DNA from: Deltaproteobacteria bacterium | Lineage (GTDB): Bacteria > JAGRBM01 > JAHCIT01 | NCBI GenBank assembly: GCA_026129095.1 | Contig: JAHCIT010000002.1 | Location: 434,001 to 498,000 of the forward strand | Length of the DNA: 64,000 nucleotides | Reading direction: 5' to 3' | In this document: piece after piece, positions 35,019-43,759 of the stretch | Position numbering within the stretch: the first letter of the stretch is position 1 | How the letters are laid out: the number at the start of each line of letters is the position of its first letter | The notes under the pieces: model-generated | The model's database searches: none | What the model was told of the DNA's origin: nothing | Seen by the model: only the letters and a program-made list of their open reading frames with translations | Translations under genes and position numbers: made by a program

Positions 35019-35693
35019 ATGCTCGTTCCCGACCCTATCGACCGGCTGGCGGCTGTGTTTCGGCGACTGCCCGGCGTGGGACGTCGGCAGGCCCTCCGGA
35101 TGGCTCTTTACATTGCCGACCGGCGCAAGGATCTCTTGAAACCGCTGGGCAAGGCGATCGAGGAGTTCGCTTCCCAGCTAAAGCCCTGCGCCCGCTGCAC
35201 CGTCTGGACTGAAGGCGAACTCTGCGCCGTTTGTGCTGATCCGGATCGTGACAGACGAAAAATCTGTGTCATAGAAGACCTGCCTGATCTCGAATCGTTC
35301 GAGACCAGTGGCGTCTATACCGGCTTGTACCACGTGCTCCACGGACGGCTCGCACCGTCCAAAGGAACAGGTCCCGGCGAGCTTTCATGGGAGCCATTGC
35401 TGGAACGGCTCCAGGCCGGGCCACCGGAAGAACTCGTTCTGGCCCTCAGCCATACCACCGAGGGGGAAACCACCGCCGCTGAACTCTGCCGTTCCGTCGA
35501 TAAACTGGAACTCCCGATTCGGGTGACCCGGATCGTTCGTCCCTCTGGCGCCGGTCCGGAGCCCGAATACTGGGAGCGGGAAGAACTGGAGGAGGCACTG
35601 ACGGGACGCCGGGCCTATCATCCTGAAACCCGGCCCCGAAGGGCCAGACCCGCCTCAGGACGGTCCAGAACCCGGCACGGAAGTTCCGCTTGA
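35019..35693 (+). CDS. recR: Recombination mediator RecR
   Basis: 224 residues. N-terminal helix-hairpin-helix (LPGVGRRQALRMALYI), a four-Cys zinc finger (CARCTVW, CAVC) and the Toprim domain beginning CVIEDLPDLESFE, then LALSHTTEGETTA. With RecF and RecO it loads RecA at gaps. The usual Toprim VE is IE. The C-terminal tail past residue 200 is Arg-rich (RPRRARPASGRSRTR) and longer than typical. Sits directly behind ybaB. Confidence 0.94.
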   Translation: MLVPDPIDRLAAVFRRLPGVGRRQALRMALYIADRRKDLLKPLGKAIEEFASQLKPCARCTVWTEGELCAVCADPDRDRRKICVIEDLPDLESFETSGVYTGLYHVLHGRLAPSKGTGPGELSWEPLLERLQAGPPEELVLALSHTTEGETTAAELCRSVDKLELPIRVTRIVRPSGAGPEPEYWEREELEEALTGRRAYHPETRPRRARPASGRSRTRHGSSA

Positions 35694-35805
35694 AATCCCC
35701 TGCGGGTGCGGATACTTAAGCTGGTTACTTGTCCGCGAACGCCCCTTGGCTTGCGAGTGTAAGGCGCGTCAACGGTGCCGTTTTCTTGAAGGAGCACGGG
35801 AAGTT

Positions 35806-36291
35806 ATGGCTGGTCCAAGCTTCGTGATGTACGAAACCGAGTACAACGAGATCTCGGACGTCATTGAAAAACTGGCCAAGGAAGCGAACGCCAAGGTCGT
35901 CTTTCTGGTCGACAAAAACGGTCAGCTCATCGCCAGTTGTGGCGAAACAGAGAATCTTGACACGACGTCGATGGCCTCGCTCACGGCAGGCAATATCGCA
36001 GCCACCGGCGGCCTTGCGAAATTGCTCGGCGAGCGTGAGTTCTCGGTCCTTTTCCACGAAGGCGACCGCGACAACCTGCATATCTCGATCATCGGCGGCC
36101 GGGTGATTCTCGTCGTGATCTTCGACGGCCGCAGCTCGCTCGGACTGGTTCGCCTCCGGGTCAAGAAGGCGGGCGAAGTCCTCCAGAAGATATTCGAGCG
36201 GCTGGTCGCCAAGGCCGAGGCCGAAGGACAGGGTGCATCGCCATTTGCGGAGATCACCGACGACGATATCGATAACCTGTTCAGTGAATAA
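35806..36291 (+). CDS. mglB: MglB, roadblock/LC7 GAP for MglA
   Basis: 161 residues, roadblock fold. [35 protein letters not shown] and [21 protein letters not shown] match Myxococcus MglB almost residue for residue, and the C-terminal tail [17 protein letters not shown] is retained. MglB dimers stimulate MglA GTPase and set the lagging pole in M. xanthus. ATG 35806 has AAGGAG eleven bases upstream; a second ATG seven codons on (MYETEYN) is an alternative start. mglA follows after 20 bp, as in M. xanthus. Confidence 0.93.
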   Translation: MAGPSFVMYETEYNEISDVIEKLAKEANAKVVFLVDKNGQLIASCGETENLDTTSMASLTAGNIAATGGLAKLLGEREFSVLFHEGDRDNLHISIIGGRVILVVIFDGRSSLGLVRLRVKKAGEVLQKIFERLVAKAEAEGQGASPFAEITDDDIDNLFSE

Positions 36292-36311
36292 CGGGAGGTA
36301 GCCACAGAACC

Positions 36312-36899
36312 ATGTCGTTCATCAACTACAGCTCCCGTGAGATCAACTGCAAGATCGTCTATTACGGTCCGGGGTTGTGCGGAAAGACAACCAATCTCCA
36401 GCACATCTACGACAAGTCCAATCCTGAAGCGAAGGGCAAGATGATCTCCCTCGCCACGGAAACCGAGCGGACGCTGTTTTTCGATTTCCTTCCGCTCTCG
36501 CTCGGCGAGATTCGCGGTTTCAAGACTCGCTTTCACCTCTACACGGTTCCTGGGCAGGTATTCTACGACGCCTCGCGCAAGCTGATCCTGAAGGGTGTGG
36601 ATGGCGTCATTTTTGTCGCCGACAGCCAAGTGGAGCGCATGGAGGCAAACATCGAATCGGTCGAGAACCTGAAGCAGAATCTCGCCGAACAGGGCTACGA
36701 CCTCGCCAAGATTCCCTATGTCATGCAGTGGAACAAGAGAGACCTTCCCAACGCCGCGCCGGTGGAGGAACTCCAGAAGCTTCTCAACCACCTGAATGTG
36801 CCGGCTTTCGAAGCCTGTGCATCCAAGGGCACTGGTGTGTTTGAAACGCTCAAAGCAAATGCCAAACTGGTCCTTACGGAACTGAAAAAGGGCAAATAG
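36312..36899 (+). CDS. mglA: MglA, Ras-like polarity GTPase
   Basis: 195 residues, same length as M. xanthus MglA. P-loop [10 protein letters not shown] (Lys25), switch II TVPGQ with Thr78 in place of the usual Ras Asp, and NKRD (141-144). The Thr78 substitution is a hallmark of MglA and of bacterial small GTPases of this type. Acts with MglB to set cell polarity and drive type IV pilus and gliding reversals. The Shine-Dalgarno GGGAGGTAG is about ten bases before ATG 36312. Confidence 0.95.
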   Translation: MSFINYSSREINCKIVYYGPGLCGKTTNLQHIYDKSNPEAKGKMISLATETERTLFFDFLPLSLGEIRGFKTRFHLYTVPGQVFYDASRKLILKGVDGVIFVADSQVERMEANIESVENLKQNLAEQGYDLAKIPYVMQWNKRDLPNAAPVEELQKLLNHLNVPAFEACASKGTGVFETLKANAKLVLTELKKGK

Positions 36900-36988
36900 C
36901 CCTCCGTTTCCCCTTCCCGCTCCGGAGCGGCTAGGATTCCCCACACGGGTTCCCCCCTGTCCCACAGGAACCAGTACGAGGGCATTTC

Positions 36989-37447
36989 ATGGATATTACC
37001 AACGTTATCAGCGCACTGTTAAGCGAAATGCAGCGGATCTCCTCGTCCGAGACTGTTGTCGGGAAACCCATACGCGTCGGCGATGCCACCATCATCCCGA
37101 TCAGCAAGCTGGGGCTAGGCTTTGGTGCTGGTGTGGCAGACGCCAGGGGCAGCCGGGCGCAGACCACCGACGGCGCAATGGGCGGGGCGGGGGCCGGTGG
37201 CGGTATTTCAGTCGATCCGCAGGCATTCATCGTTGTGGACAAGGACGGACAGGCACAACTCCTGTCGCTCCAGCAATCGAAAGAGTCGGTGCTGACCCGT
37301 GCCATCGAACTGCTCCCGCAGGTCGTTGAAAAGGTCGCAGACGCTACCGCCAATGCATCAAGCCGGCTGCTGGATCGTGCCGCTCCGGAGCCCGCGCTCC
37401 CGCAGGCGGCCGTCCGCACGGAAAAATCCGGCAAGACGAAAAACTGA
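36989..37447 (+). CDS. GerW/YtfJ-family protein
   Basis: 152 residues. SETVVGKPIRVGDATIIPISKLGLGFGAG is the GerW/YtfJ core; a Gly-rich stretch and VDPQAFIVVDKDGQAQLL follow. In Bacillus the homologue acts in spore germination, but the family is wide in non-sporulating bacteria where its role is unknown. GAGGG lies six bases before ATG 36989. It heads a three-gene run with a DUF2953-like protein and a degenerate GerW-like protein, seven and overlapping bases apart respectively. Confidence 0.85.
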   Translation: MDITNVISALLSEMQRISSSETVVGKPIRVGDATIIPISKLGLGFGAGVADARGSRAQTTDGAMGGAGAGGGISVDPQAFIVVDKDGQAQLLSLQQSKESVLTRAIELLPQVVEKVADATANASSRLLDRAAPEPALPQAAVRTEKSGKTKN

Positions 37448-37453
37448 CTCCGC

Positions 37454-38170
37454 ATGGAACTGACTGGCTGGATCGCTCCGCTGATAATTGCCGGAGCGGC
37501 CGTTGCTGCTGTGTGTACCGCCATTGCCGTCTGGCTGTGGCGGACTCCACTGTCCATAGGTGGAAGATTGGCAGGAGGACTGGAGCGTGCTCTCGATGTG
37601 GAAGGTGAGGTCCGTTTTCATCCCTTCTGGATCAGGGCGGTACCGTCCGGGGGACAGGTTATCCTGTCAGCCGGTTTTCACTCACGGACGCTCTGGAGCG
37701 GACCACTACCCATACAAAGGGAAAGCCCGCCCTTTGCAGAGCAGGTCGACAAAGCTGGCAGGAATCTGAAAAAATCCGCCGATATTCTCGGCTTCCTCAA
37801 CCGTCACTGGGGTCTTGGCAACATTGCCCTGCTTCTTCTGTCCTTTCGCCGGTTCATCCGGACCGGCAGACTGGAGGGTTATATTGAATACGGCGCCGAA
37901 GACCCCGCGATCACGGGCAGGCTGTTTGGCTATCAGTGCTCGGTCGCCTACCTGTTGCCAGAGCTGCCGGACTTCCGGGTGATCCCCGTGTGGAAATTCC
38001 GGACCTGGTTTGAAATCGACATGCGGCTGCTGGCCGATCTCCATGTCGCCCGGATGGCTGTGGCCATTTTGTGGTTCGGTATCACCCGGTTCCGCCTGAA
38101 ACCACCTGCCAGCCCGCAGCCGGAGTCAGCCCCCAGAATTGCCGGGGTGGAATACCCTCATGCCGCCTGA
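37454..38170 (+). CDS. DUF2953-like membrane protein
   Basis: 238 residues with an N-terminal transmembrane helix (LIIAGAAVAAVCTAIAVWLW). The GRLEGYIEYGAEDPAITGRLFGYQ segment matches the DUF2953 signature (EGxxxxGxxDPAxTGxxxG). In Firmicutes DUF2953 (ytfI) sits next to ytfJ/gerW; the same pairing here supports the assignment and suggests joint function. Start is six bases after the gerW stop. Function unknown. Confidence 0.7.
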   Translation: MELTGWIAPLIIAGAAVAAVCTAIAVWLWRTPLSIGGRLAGGLERALDVEGEVRFHPFWIRAVPSGGQVILSAGFHSRTLWSGPLPIQRESPPFAEQVDKAGRNLKKSADILGFLNRHWGLGNIALLLLSFRRFIRTGRLEGYIEYGAEDPAITGRLFGYQCSVAYLLPELPDFRVIPVWKFRTWFEIDMRLLADLHVARMAVAILWFGITRFRLKPPASPQPESAPRIAGVEYPHAA

Positions 38171-38504
38171 ACATTTTCCCCGTTATGCTACCCACGAGGA
38201 ATTCATCGCAGGCAGGTGCATGGAAGTAGAAGGCAGCCGCCTGGTGCCGGTTTCACGAATCGCGGTATCAGCCGGTGGAAGTGGCATGGCCAATAGCCAT
38301 TTGGGTGGGATTGGTGGCTCGGCAAAAACCGAGGTGATCGGCACCTGGGTAGTGGACCAGGCCGGCACGGAGCGATGGCTTCCGGCCACCCCCGTACCGC
38401 CGGGACCTGAAGGCACATGGAACGACTGGCTCGCCGCCCGCCCGGAACTGGTCCAGGCAGTCAGAACCGCACTCGCTACTTTTTCCCGGGAACGCGAACG
38501 ATGA
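38160..38504 (+). CDS. GerW-like short protein
   Basis: 114 residues. CMEVEGSRLVPVSRIAVSAGGSG and GGIGGSAKTEVIGTWVVDQAG follow the GerW/YtfJ pattern (GKPI..GDATIIPISKLGLGFG, then Gly-rich, then VVDKDG) and suggest a diverged paralogue of the gene two places upstream. ATG 38160 lies inside the DUF2953 gene, 11 bases before its end, consistent with coupling. The last 29 bases overlap the convergent YcfL-like gene. No signal peptide. Confidence 0.55.
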   Translation: MPPEHFPRYATHEEFIAGRCMEVEGSRLVPVSRIAVSAGGSGMANSHLGGIGGSAKTEVIGTWVVDQAGTERWLPATPVPPGPEGTWNDWLAARPELVQAVRTALATFSRERER

Positions 38505-38889
38505 TTTCGAGATTGACCAGGTCGGAGATTTCGGGCTGCTGGACAGTCAGGTTAATCTGATCCAGCGCATCCAGCGTGACCGACTTCCACTCCGACGGAT
38601 CCCCGGCAAGGATACCGAGCGTGTTGTACCAGCGGGTCTGGTATTCGAATTCCTGTTTTTTCCGTGAAAAGTTCTCAAACAGAATCACATGGGTCCGAAC
38701 ATCTCCAGACTCTTTGACCGTGGCAATGCTGACCTTGACTGCACGGGCAAGGTCACCGTCGTTACCTTCCGCATATAGCATCTTGCCGCCGAGATCGGAC
38801 CGGTACCGGTTTGGAATGCGCGGATAGGAACAGGCGGTACCTGCAAGCACAAGAGAAAGCATCAGTGTGGTTCTGGTGATACGTTTCAT
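38476..38889 (-). CDS. YcfL-like (DUF1425) lipoprotein
   Basis: 137 residues with lipobox LAGTAC (Cys20), so probably outer-membrane anchored. The body, ENFSRKKQEFEYQTRWYNTLGI, resembles YcfL/DUF1425, whose E. coli gene neighbours lpoB. Here the upstream gene is CsgG/LpoB-like and only three bases away, reproducing that pairing. Function unknown; a role in envelope maintenance is inferred. Confidence 0.7.
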   Translation of the reverse strand: MKRITRTTLMLSLVLAGTACSYPRIPNRYRSDLGGKMLYAEGNDGDLARAVKVSIATVKESGDVRTHVILFENFSRKKQEFEYQTRWYNTLGILAGDPSEWKSVTLDALDQINLTVQQPEISDLVNLEIIVRVPGKK

Positions 38890-38892
38890 TAG

Positions 38893-39903
38893 TTACCGGG
38901 TCAGCTCCCTGAACATCGATTTTACTGCACCGGGAATCACTCCGAGCCGGTTGGGAATGGTCCGCCGGGTGCGTTTTACAACCTTGCCGGTCCTGGAGTC
39001 GATGAAACTGGCCGTCACCTGCAGGTCCTGGCCTACCACGGCGGCCGATCCATAAATGACATTGCTGGCACCGACAAGCTGGCCGATGTTCGCCATGCAG
39101 TTTTCGTTGTCGCAACCAAGCATCTGCTGCAAAGCGGCGGCGGTCAGCATCGCCTTGGCGTCGGCCTCGGTAATGACGTTATAGGTTCCGGACTCGCTGG
39201 CGGCGGTCAGGAATGCGTCCAGAACGGCGGTTCGCACATTATCGATACTGTCCGACCCTCCGATACCGCTGATAAAAATCTTGGGGAGTGCCGACGTGTC
39301 GCCCTGACCCTTGTCCCGCTCCTGAACCGCCTTGAAAACATTATCCAGAATGACGACAGCTGTATTGTGTGCGAGCGGTCCCTGTGCGTTCCTGTGATCC
39401 CGCGCGTTCAGGCCTCCGAAGATAGGTGCCCGGACTTCCAGTATCTCGGAAAACTCCCATGTCTTGACCGGTTTGCCATAGTCGAACAGCTCATATGTGC
39501 CATTAACATGATATGACTGCGATGGGCCTTTTCGCTCATTCTGGAGATCCTTGAGCATCACGCGGACCACCCACCGTTCGTTTTCAAACTTGCTGGGCGG
39601 CCCCTCGCAATCGCTCCGGTAGTTACATGCATCGACACGGCTCGAGTCGAACGCCTTATCAAATACATCCTTGAATGCGCGGTTCCAGAAGTCGGCTTCA
39701 CCCGCTGTCCCGTAATAGGGCCAGATCACTATCGAATCCGTGCCTTTTTCAGCCGGAACCATGGCCTGCCGTTCTGGCGTCAGCACTTCCAGTTTGCTCT
39801 CGGAAAACAGCTCGGAGTTGAACCCCGCCCATACCGGTTTCACCGCCAGTGTAATGGCAACAAGCAGTCCGATACCCACCTTGCAAGAAACGACCGATTT
39901 CAT
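38893..39903 (-). CDS. CsgG/LpoB-like exported protein
   Basis: 336 residues with a signal peptide (cleavage after KPVWA). The C-terminal half contains VITEADAKAMLTAAALQQML, CDNENCMANIGQLVGASNVI and YGSAAVVGQDLQVTASFIDS, the pattern of deltaproteobacterial CsgG/LpoB-like periplasmic domains. The N-terminal half has conserved Cys in DACNYRSDCEGP. Likely an envelope assembly or regulatory protein, in an operon with the YcfL-like lipoprotein. No SH3 or peptidoglycan-binding motif seen. Confidence 0.6.
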   Translation of the reverse strand: MKSVVSCKVGIGLLVAITLAVKPVWAGFNSELFSESKLEVLTPERQAMVPAEKGTDSIVIWPYYGTAGEADFWNRAFKDVFDKAFDSSRVDACNYRSDCEGPPSKFENERWVVRVMLKDLQNERKGPSQSYHVNGTYELFDYGKPVKTWEFSEILEVRAPIFGGLNARDHRNAQGPLAHNTAVVILDNVFKAVQERDKGQGDTSALPKIFISGIGGSDSIDNVRTAVLDAFLTAASESGTYNVITEADAKAMLTAAALQQMLGCDNENCMANIGQLVGASNVIYGSAAVVGQDLQVTASFIDSRTGKVVKRTRRTIPNRLGVIPGAVKSMFRELTR

Positions 39904-40010
39904 ACCCGTATCTCCCTAGCCCGGATTGCTCCCAGATGTGTCCGGATGTCCTTAGCCGCACGGCTCTATATTGCCAAGCTGACGATCATATTCGTGTGGA
40001 TCTACATGCA

Positions 40011-40050
40011 GCACAAAAGAAAACCGCCGCCCTTTTGTGAAGGGCGGCGG
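40011..40050 (-). terminator. Rho-independent terminator after the small lipoprotein gene
   Basis: Perfect 11-bp stem CCGCCGCCCTT/AAGGGCGGCGG (40024-40034, 40040-40050) with a 5-base loop. Read on the minus strand the stem is followed by TTTTCTTTT. It stops transcription from the 40077-40523 gene before the CsgG/LpoB-like gene, which therefore needs its own promoter. Confidence 0.9.
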
Positions 40051-40076
40051 TCCCGTTTAGACAGGCTTGCGCCAGA

Positions 40077-40523
40077 TTACAGCTTGACGCGAACAGCCTT
40101 GCCCGTGATGGTCACGCATTCACGGTTGTAGACCAGATAGTCCGTCTTGTCCGACTTGGAACGGGTCGGGAGAATGAAGTCAGCGCCCTTGAAGGCTTCA
40201 ATGGCGTTGTACTTGGCGGCCGATGTAGCCGATGGGCCACCGCCGAACAGGCCCTTCAGCATGTCCGCGAAGCTCGTGCCACCCTGGCCGACGCTCACCG
40301 TTTCAAGGGTTCCGACCTTGGCTTCGCCCTCAAGGGTAATGAAACCAAAGAGCAGGGCCTTGCAGGCCTGTCCCTGGGTATCGCCCACGAGTTCGTAGTC
40401 CGTGCCTTTCTTCCACTTCTCAAAGTCAAAGCCACCGACACCGATCGTCGGATTGGAATTGGCATAGGAAGCGCATCCAGCGCTCAGTGCCAGGGCCGCG
40501 AAAGCAAATGCAAACTTCTTCAT
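40077..40523 (-). CDS. Small lipoprotein of unknown family
   Basis: 148 residues with signal peptide and lipobox LSAGC (Cys17). The mature part has two Cys and a region GFITLEGEAKVGTLE followed by AAKYNAIEAFKGADFILPT, which suggests a repeated beta-alpha unit as in TRL-type bacterial lipoproteins; I cannot name it. AAGGAGAGAGAG precedes ATG 40523. A strong terminator follows and a three-half-site palindrome precedes it, so it is its own regulated unit. Confidence 0.6.
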   Translation of the reverse strand: MKKFAFAFAALALSAGCASYANSNPTIGVGGFDFEKWKKGTDYELVGDTQGQACKALLFGFITLEGEAKVGTLETVSVGQGGTSFADMLKGLFGGGPSATSAAKYNAIEAFKGADFILPTRSKSDKTDYLVYNRECVTITGKAVRVKL

Positions 40524-40540
40524 AGTAACTCTCTCTCCTT

Positions 40541-40569
40541 CAGGTTTAACCTGTTTTCCCGCAGGTTAA
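40541..40569. promoter_or_regulatory. Operator-like palindrome array before the lipoprotein gene
   Basis: CAGGTT-T-AACCTG (40541-40553) is a perfect 13-bp palindrome, and TTAACCTG/CAGGTTAA (40546-40553, 40562-40569) adds a second pairing with an 8-base loop. Three CAGGTT half-sites lie 18-46 bases upstream of the lipoprotein ATG. This fits a dimer-binding site or an mRNA hairpin over the leader. From 40570 to 40825 there is nothing else I can identify. Confidence 0.45.
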
Positions 40570-40825
40570 GGGTTTGGTTTAGGTTGGCGACTATATCTAT
40601 CATTCAACACGAACGTCAACGAAAAACTGCTAAACCGTCGCTTTTGTGCCCGCCAATCGGGTTGAATGAACGGGTCTTAATGCTTGGCATGGGCCTGATG
40701 ACGCAATGCAAAGAGGTATTAGCCCGCCTTGATTTTCCGTGCCCGCGCGGAGAAATCTCCTGTTCTGTGCGATAACAGCCGTGTGGGGCTGGCCATGGTT
40801 TGGGTAAACAAAGGGGACTGGGAAC

Positions 40826-41317
40826 ATGCCGTCTTTCGACGTGGTCAGTGAAGTAAACCTTCAGGAACTGGATAACGCCCTCAACCAGGCAAGGAAGGAA
40901 CTCCAGCAGCGGTTCGACCTGAAGGACACGCATAGCGAGATCAAGGACGACCAGAAGGAAAAGCTGATCACCATCACCTCCGACAGTGATTTTACGCTCA
41001 AGCAGGTCACATCGATTCTCGAGAACAAGCTCGCGAAGCGGAATGTGCCGCTTGAGAACCTCGACTACCAGCCGGTCGAAAATGCCGCCGGTTCGTCGGT
41101 ACGGCAGAAAATCAGGATCAAGACCGGTATCGAAAAGGAACCGGCCAAGGAGATCGTGAAGGCGATCAAGGATTCAGGGCTCAAGGTTCAGGCGGCCATC
41201 CAGGACAACCAGGTCCGTGTGACCGGCAAGAAAAAGGATGATCTTCAGGCCGTCATGCAGTTGCTTCGGGAGCGCAAGTTCGGCCTTTCACTCCAGTTCA
41301 CCAATTTCCGTGACTGA
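40826..41317 (+). CDS. YajQ-family nucleotide/c-di-GMP-binding protein
   Basis: 163 residues, full length. PSFDVVSEVNLQELDNALNQ, RFDLKDTHSEI and VRQKIRIKTGIEKEPAKEIVKAIKDSGLKVQA are the family blocks. YajQ homologues bind c-di-GMP and act with transcription factors in some proteobacteria. ATG 40826 has AAAGGGGAC upstream. Together with the PilZ protein at 50932 it adds a second c-di-GMP reader to the window. Confidence 0.93.
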   Translation: MPSFDVVSEVNLQELDNALNQARKELQQRFDLKDTHSEIKDDQKEKLITITSDSDFTLKQVTSILENKLAKRNVPLENLDYQPVENAAGSSVRQKIRIKTGIEKEPAKEIVKAIKDSGLKVQAAIQDNQVRVTGKKKDDLQAVMQLLRERKFGLSLQFTNFRD

Positions 41318-41376
41318 CCCGGCCCGGGGCGCCGGCTGGTCCAGTCCGCAACCCGAACGACGGTAATCATCCGCCA

Positions 41377-42609
41377 GTGACACTCTTTGCACTTCAGCCT
41401 CACCGGATCGTCATCGCCGGAGCCGGTTACGGAGGTCTTCACGCGGCCTGCGGCATTGCCAGACGTTTCGATCCGGACAGGGTGAGGCTCACGATCATTC
41501 AGCCGGGCAGCCGCTTTACAGACGTCTGCCGGTTGCACGAAATGTCGGTACGCCCGGTGAGCATCTCCTATGATCTGGCCGCTGCCCTCGTCCGGTTTCC
41601 ACTCCAGTGGATTGATGGACAGGTGCAGGAGATCGACGCGGACAGCCAGATAGCCACCGTCGATTCCTATGGCCACCCCGTATCCGTCCCTTACGATACG
41701 CTGATTGTCGCCACCGGGTCAGTTTCCAGCGACTACGGCATACCGGGAGTGAAGGAATATGCCCTTCCCCTCAAGTCCCCGGATCACGCCGAGCGAATAC
41801 GCGCAAAGCTCGACAGTCTCCGCCGCCGCAAGCCGCCCGCCCGTATTCTCATCGCTGGCGGCGGACTTACCGGCGTGGAACTGGCCGCCGAAATCGCCGA
41901 TGAATGGAATTTGACCCCCGGTATCCGGCAGCCGGAACTGGTCCTGCTCGATGCGGCGGACCGGCTCCTTCCGGCATCCGGAAAGCGTGCCGCCGAATAC
42001 GCCGCGCGGTATCTTCTTTCTCGCGGCATCAAAATCCGGCTCCGGACATCCATTGCTGGCGTCTATTCAAGCGGCATCGCCCTCAACACCGGAGAGCGTC
42101 TTGCGGCTGATGCTGTCATCTGGTGTGCAGGCGTACGCCCGCTCCCACTGCCGGGACTGGAAGCGCTGTACACTGGTCCGGGCGGACGAATACCGGTGAA
42201 CGGGTTCCTGGAATCCGGGCAGGCGGGAATCTATGCCATTGGCGATCAGGCCGCGGTGAATGGACCAGATGGCGGCCTTTTGCCGCCGCGAGCGATGTAT
42301 GCCTGCCAGATGGGCGACCAGGCAGCCGCCATCATCATGGCGCGGTTTTCCGGAAAACCCGCCCATCCGTTCCGCCCTGAAAATTCAGGCGAACTTACCT
42401 CTCTCGGGCACCGCGACGGCGTAGGATATGTATATGCAGGCGGGCGGAAAATGCTGGTTACCGGCAGGTCCGCTGCTGTCATGAAGTCGGTTTCCCTGCA
42501 GGTCCATCTGGTTCAGCTCATGGTGCGGGTTCGCGAGCCCATCCTCCCCGAAGGCGCCCTGCTGTCAGAGGCTGTCTCCCGGCTATGGCGGCTCAGGAAA
42601 AAATCATGA
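41377..42609 (+). CDS. FAD-dependent NADH dehydrogenase-like (NDH-2) oxidoreductase
   Basis: 410 residues with two Rossmann motifs: IVIAGAGYGGLHAACGIA (FAD) and ILIAGGGLTGVELAAEI (NADH), then GERLAADAVIWCAGVRP and IYAIGDQAAV, the NDH-2 / ferredoxin-NAD reductase pattern. It probably oxidises NADH to a quinone or similar acceptor at the membrane. Start is GTG 41377, 59 bp after yajQ. Its stop overlaps the next start as ATGA at 42606. Confidence 0.85.
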   Translation: MTLFALQPHRIVIAGAGYGGLHAACGIARRFDPDRVRLTIIQPGSRFTDVCRLHEMSVRPVSISYDLAAALVRFPLQWIDGQVQEIDADSQIATVDSYGHPVSVPYDTLIVATGSVSSDYGIPGVKEYALPLKSPDHAERIRAKLDSLRRRKPPARILIAGGGLTGVELAAEIADEWNLTPGIRQPELVLLDAADRLLPASGKRAAEYAARYLLSRGIKIRLRTSIAGVYSSGIALNTGERLAADAVIWCAGVRPLPLPGLEALYTGPGGRIPVNGFLESGQAGIYAIGDQAAVNGPDGGLLPPRAMYACQMGDQAAAIIMARFSGKPAHPFRPENSGELTSLGHRDGVGYVYAGGRKMLVTGRSAAVMKSVSLQVHLVQLMVRVREPILPEGALLSEAVSRLWRLRKKS

Positions 42610-43322
42610 GCCGCCGGCGCATGACCAGACAGCCTCGTGGAACACGGCCCTGGATCAGCGCGATCCTCGCCACCAGTCTCGACGGAAAGATCACTACCGC
42701 CGAGGGAGGTCCTCCCCGTTTCCCGTCCAGGGCCGACAAGCGGCACCTGATGGAGCAGCGTGCCCGGGCCGACGCCGTTATTGTCGGTGGCGGAAGCATC
42801 CGTAACGAAAATCCGCGAATCGTCGTTGGAAGACGCTTCGAGCTGGATCGCTGCCGGCGCGGCCAGACGCCGCAGCCAATGGTTGCCATCGTGAGCGCTT
42901 CGGGCGATCTCGGTACCAATCCAAGATTTCTGGCCACTGCAGGCGAGCTCCGCCTTTACACAACCACCCGGGGCGCCCGCTACGCACAGTCACGGTATCA
43001 GAATGTACCGCTGAAAATCCGGGCCGTTCAGGAATCCCGGCCCGGAGAGCTGGACCTGACTGACATCATCGGTGAGCTGGATTCCTCCGGCATGCGGCGG
43101 ATCCAGTGCGAAGGTGGCGGTGAGCTCGTTCAGCGGCTTCTCAGGCTTGATCTTCTGGATGAACTCGCACTTACCCTCTGCCCGGTTATCGTGGGAGGGC
43201 GTAATACGCCTTCGGCGGCCGGATTTACGGGTTTTGACTCGGCTGATATCCCCCGCTTCCAGCTGGTCAGCAGCCGCAGGATCGGGGATGAGCTTTACCT
43301 CACTTACCGCCGGCACCGCTGA
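42606..43322 (+). CDS. RibD C-terminal-like (DHFR-fold) reductase
   Basis: 238 residues. WISAILATSLDGKITT, RADAVIVGGGSIRNENPR, MRRIQCEGGGELVQRLL and LALTLCPVIVGG are the RibD_C / dihydrofolate-reductase-like blocks. The deaminase half of RibD is absent, so it may reduce a pyrimidine phosphate as a separate subunit or act on a different pteridine. Start ATG 42606 overlaps the previous stop (ATGA), supporting translational coupling; a longer frame from 42585 is less likely. Confidence 0.8.
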   Translation: MSRRRMTRQPRGTRPWISAILATSLDGKITTAEGGPPRFPSRADKRHLMEQRARADAVIVGGGSIRNENPRIVVGRRFELDRCRRGQTPQPMVAIVSASGDLGTNPRFLATAGELRLYTTTRGARYAQSRYQNVPLKIRAVQESRPGELDLTDIIGELDSSGMRRIQCEGGGELVQRLLRLDLLDELALTLCPVIVGGRNTPSAAGFTGFDSADIPRFQLVSSRRIGDELYLTYRRHR

Positions 43323-43437
43323 GGCTTTTGCCTTCCAGGCAAGAATCGCCATCTGTTTGGGGTAAATTACCCACCATGCAGGGTATTTTCAGGGACAATC
43401 GGCCGAGAACTGGTTCGTCTCGTAAGGGGGAGGGGAT

Positions 43438-43530
43438 GAGGGAGGAGGAGCGTTGCAGCGAAGCAGAAGCTTCTAGGTGGGCTTTATTTGCTCAGGCAGG
43501 ATGTTTTGAAGTCTAACGCTCCCCCTCCTC
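43438..43530. repeat. Imperfect inverted-repeat element
   Basis: Left arm 43438-43454 (GAGGGAGGAGGAGCGTT) pairs with right arm 43515-43530 (AACGCTCCCCCTCCTC) with few mismatches, enclosing 60 bases. The 24 bases at 43445-43468 are also similar to 44686-44709 (20 of 24 identical). The size and terminal symmetry suggest a small REP- or MITE-like element. Confidence 0.4.
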
Positions 43531-43707
43531 GGGGGGTATAACTGCCAAATAGAAAGCACTATTCGTGCCAAATCCGGAGTAACGTGGTTACGGCGACTTA
43601 GCGCGTCATTAGCATTGCCACGATGCGCCAATTTAGCGCACCGCTCCATGCTCGATCAGATAAAAGATTCCAAGTTGGAACACCGTGTCATTTCGGCGAA
43701 CAAAAAA

Positions 43708-43759
43708 TGTGATAAAATTCACGTTTTATTGTTGCGTGTATCAACAATGTAGTTATAAT
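43708..43759 (+). promoter_or_regulatory. CRP/FNR-type box and -10 element
   Basis: TGTGA-TAAAAT-TCAC (43708-43722) matches the CRP consensus half-sites with N6 spacing. TATAAT sits at 43754-43759, with TTGCGT 16 bp upstream. Between them TTGTTG/CAACAA (43729-43734, 43742-43747) is a 6-bp inverted repeat. The predicted start near 43766 is 344 bases before the next ORF on this strand, pointing to a long leader or a small RNA. Confidence 0.45.

Noticed and set aside
36917-36930. 14-bp palindrome CCGCTCCGGAGCGG after mglA
   Set aside because: No T-run, and palindromes of this size are expected at this G+C; not called as a terminator.
40584-40775. 63-codon frame before yajQ
   Set aside because: No ribosome site, no conserved features, and in a gap of otherwise non-coding DNA.
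43328-43516. 62-codon frame in the large gap
   Set aside because: Crosses the inverted-repeat element and lacks a ribosome site.
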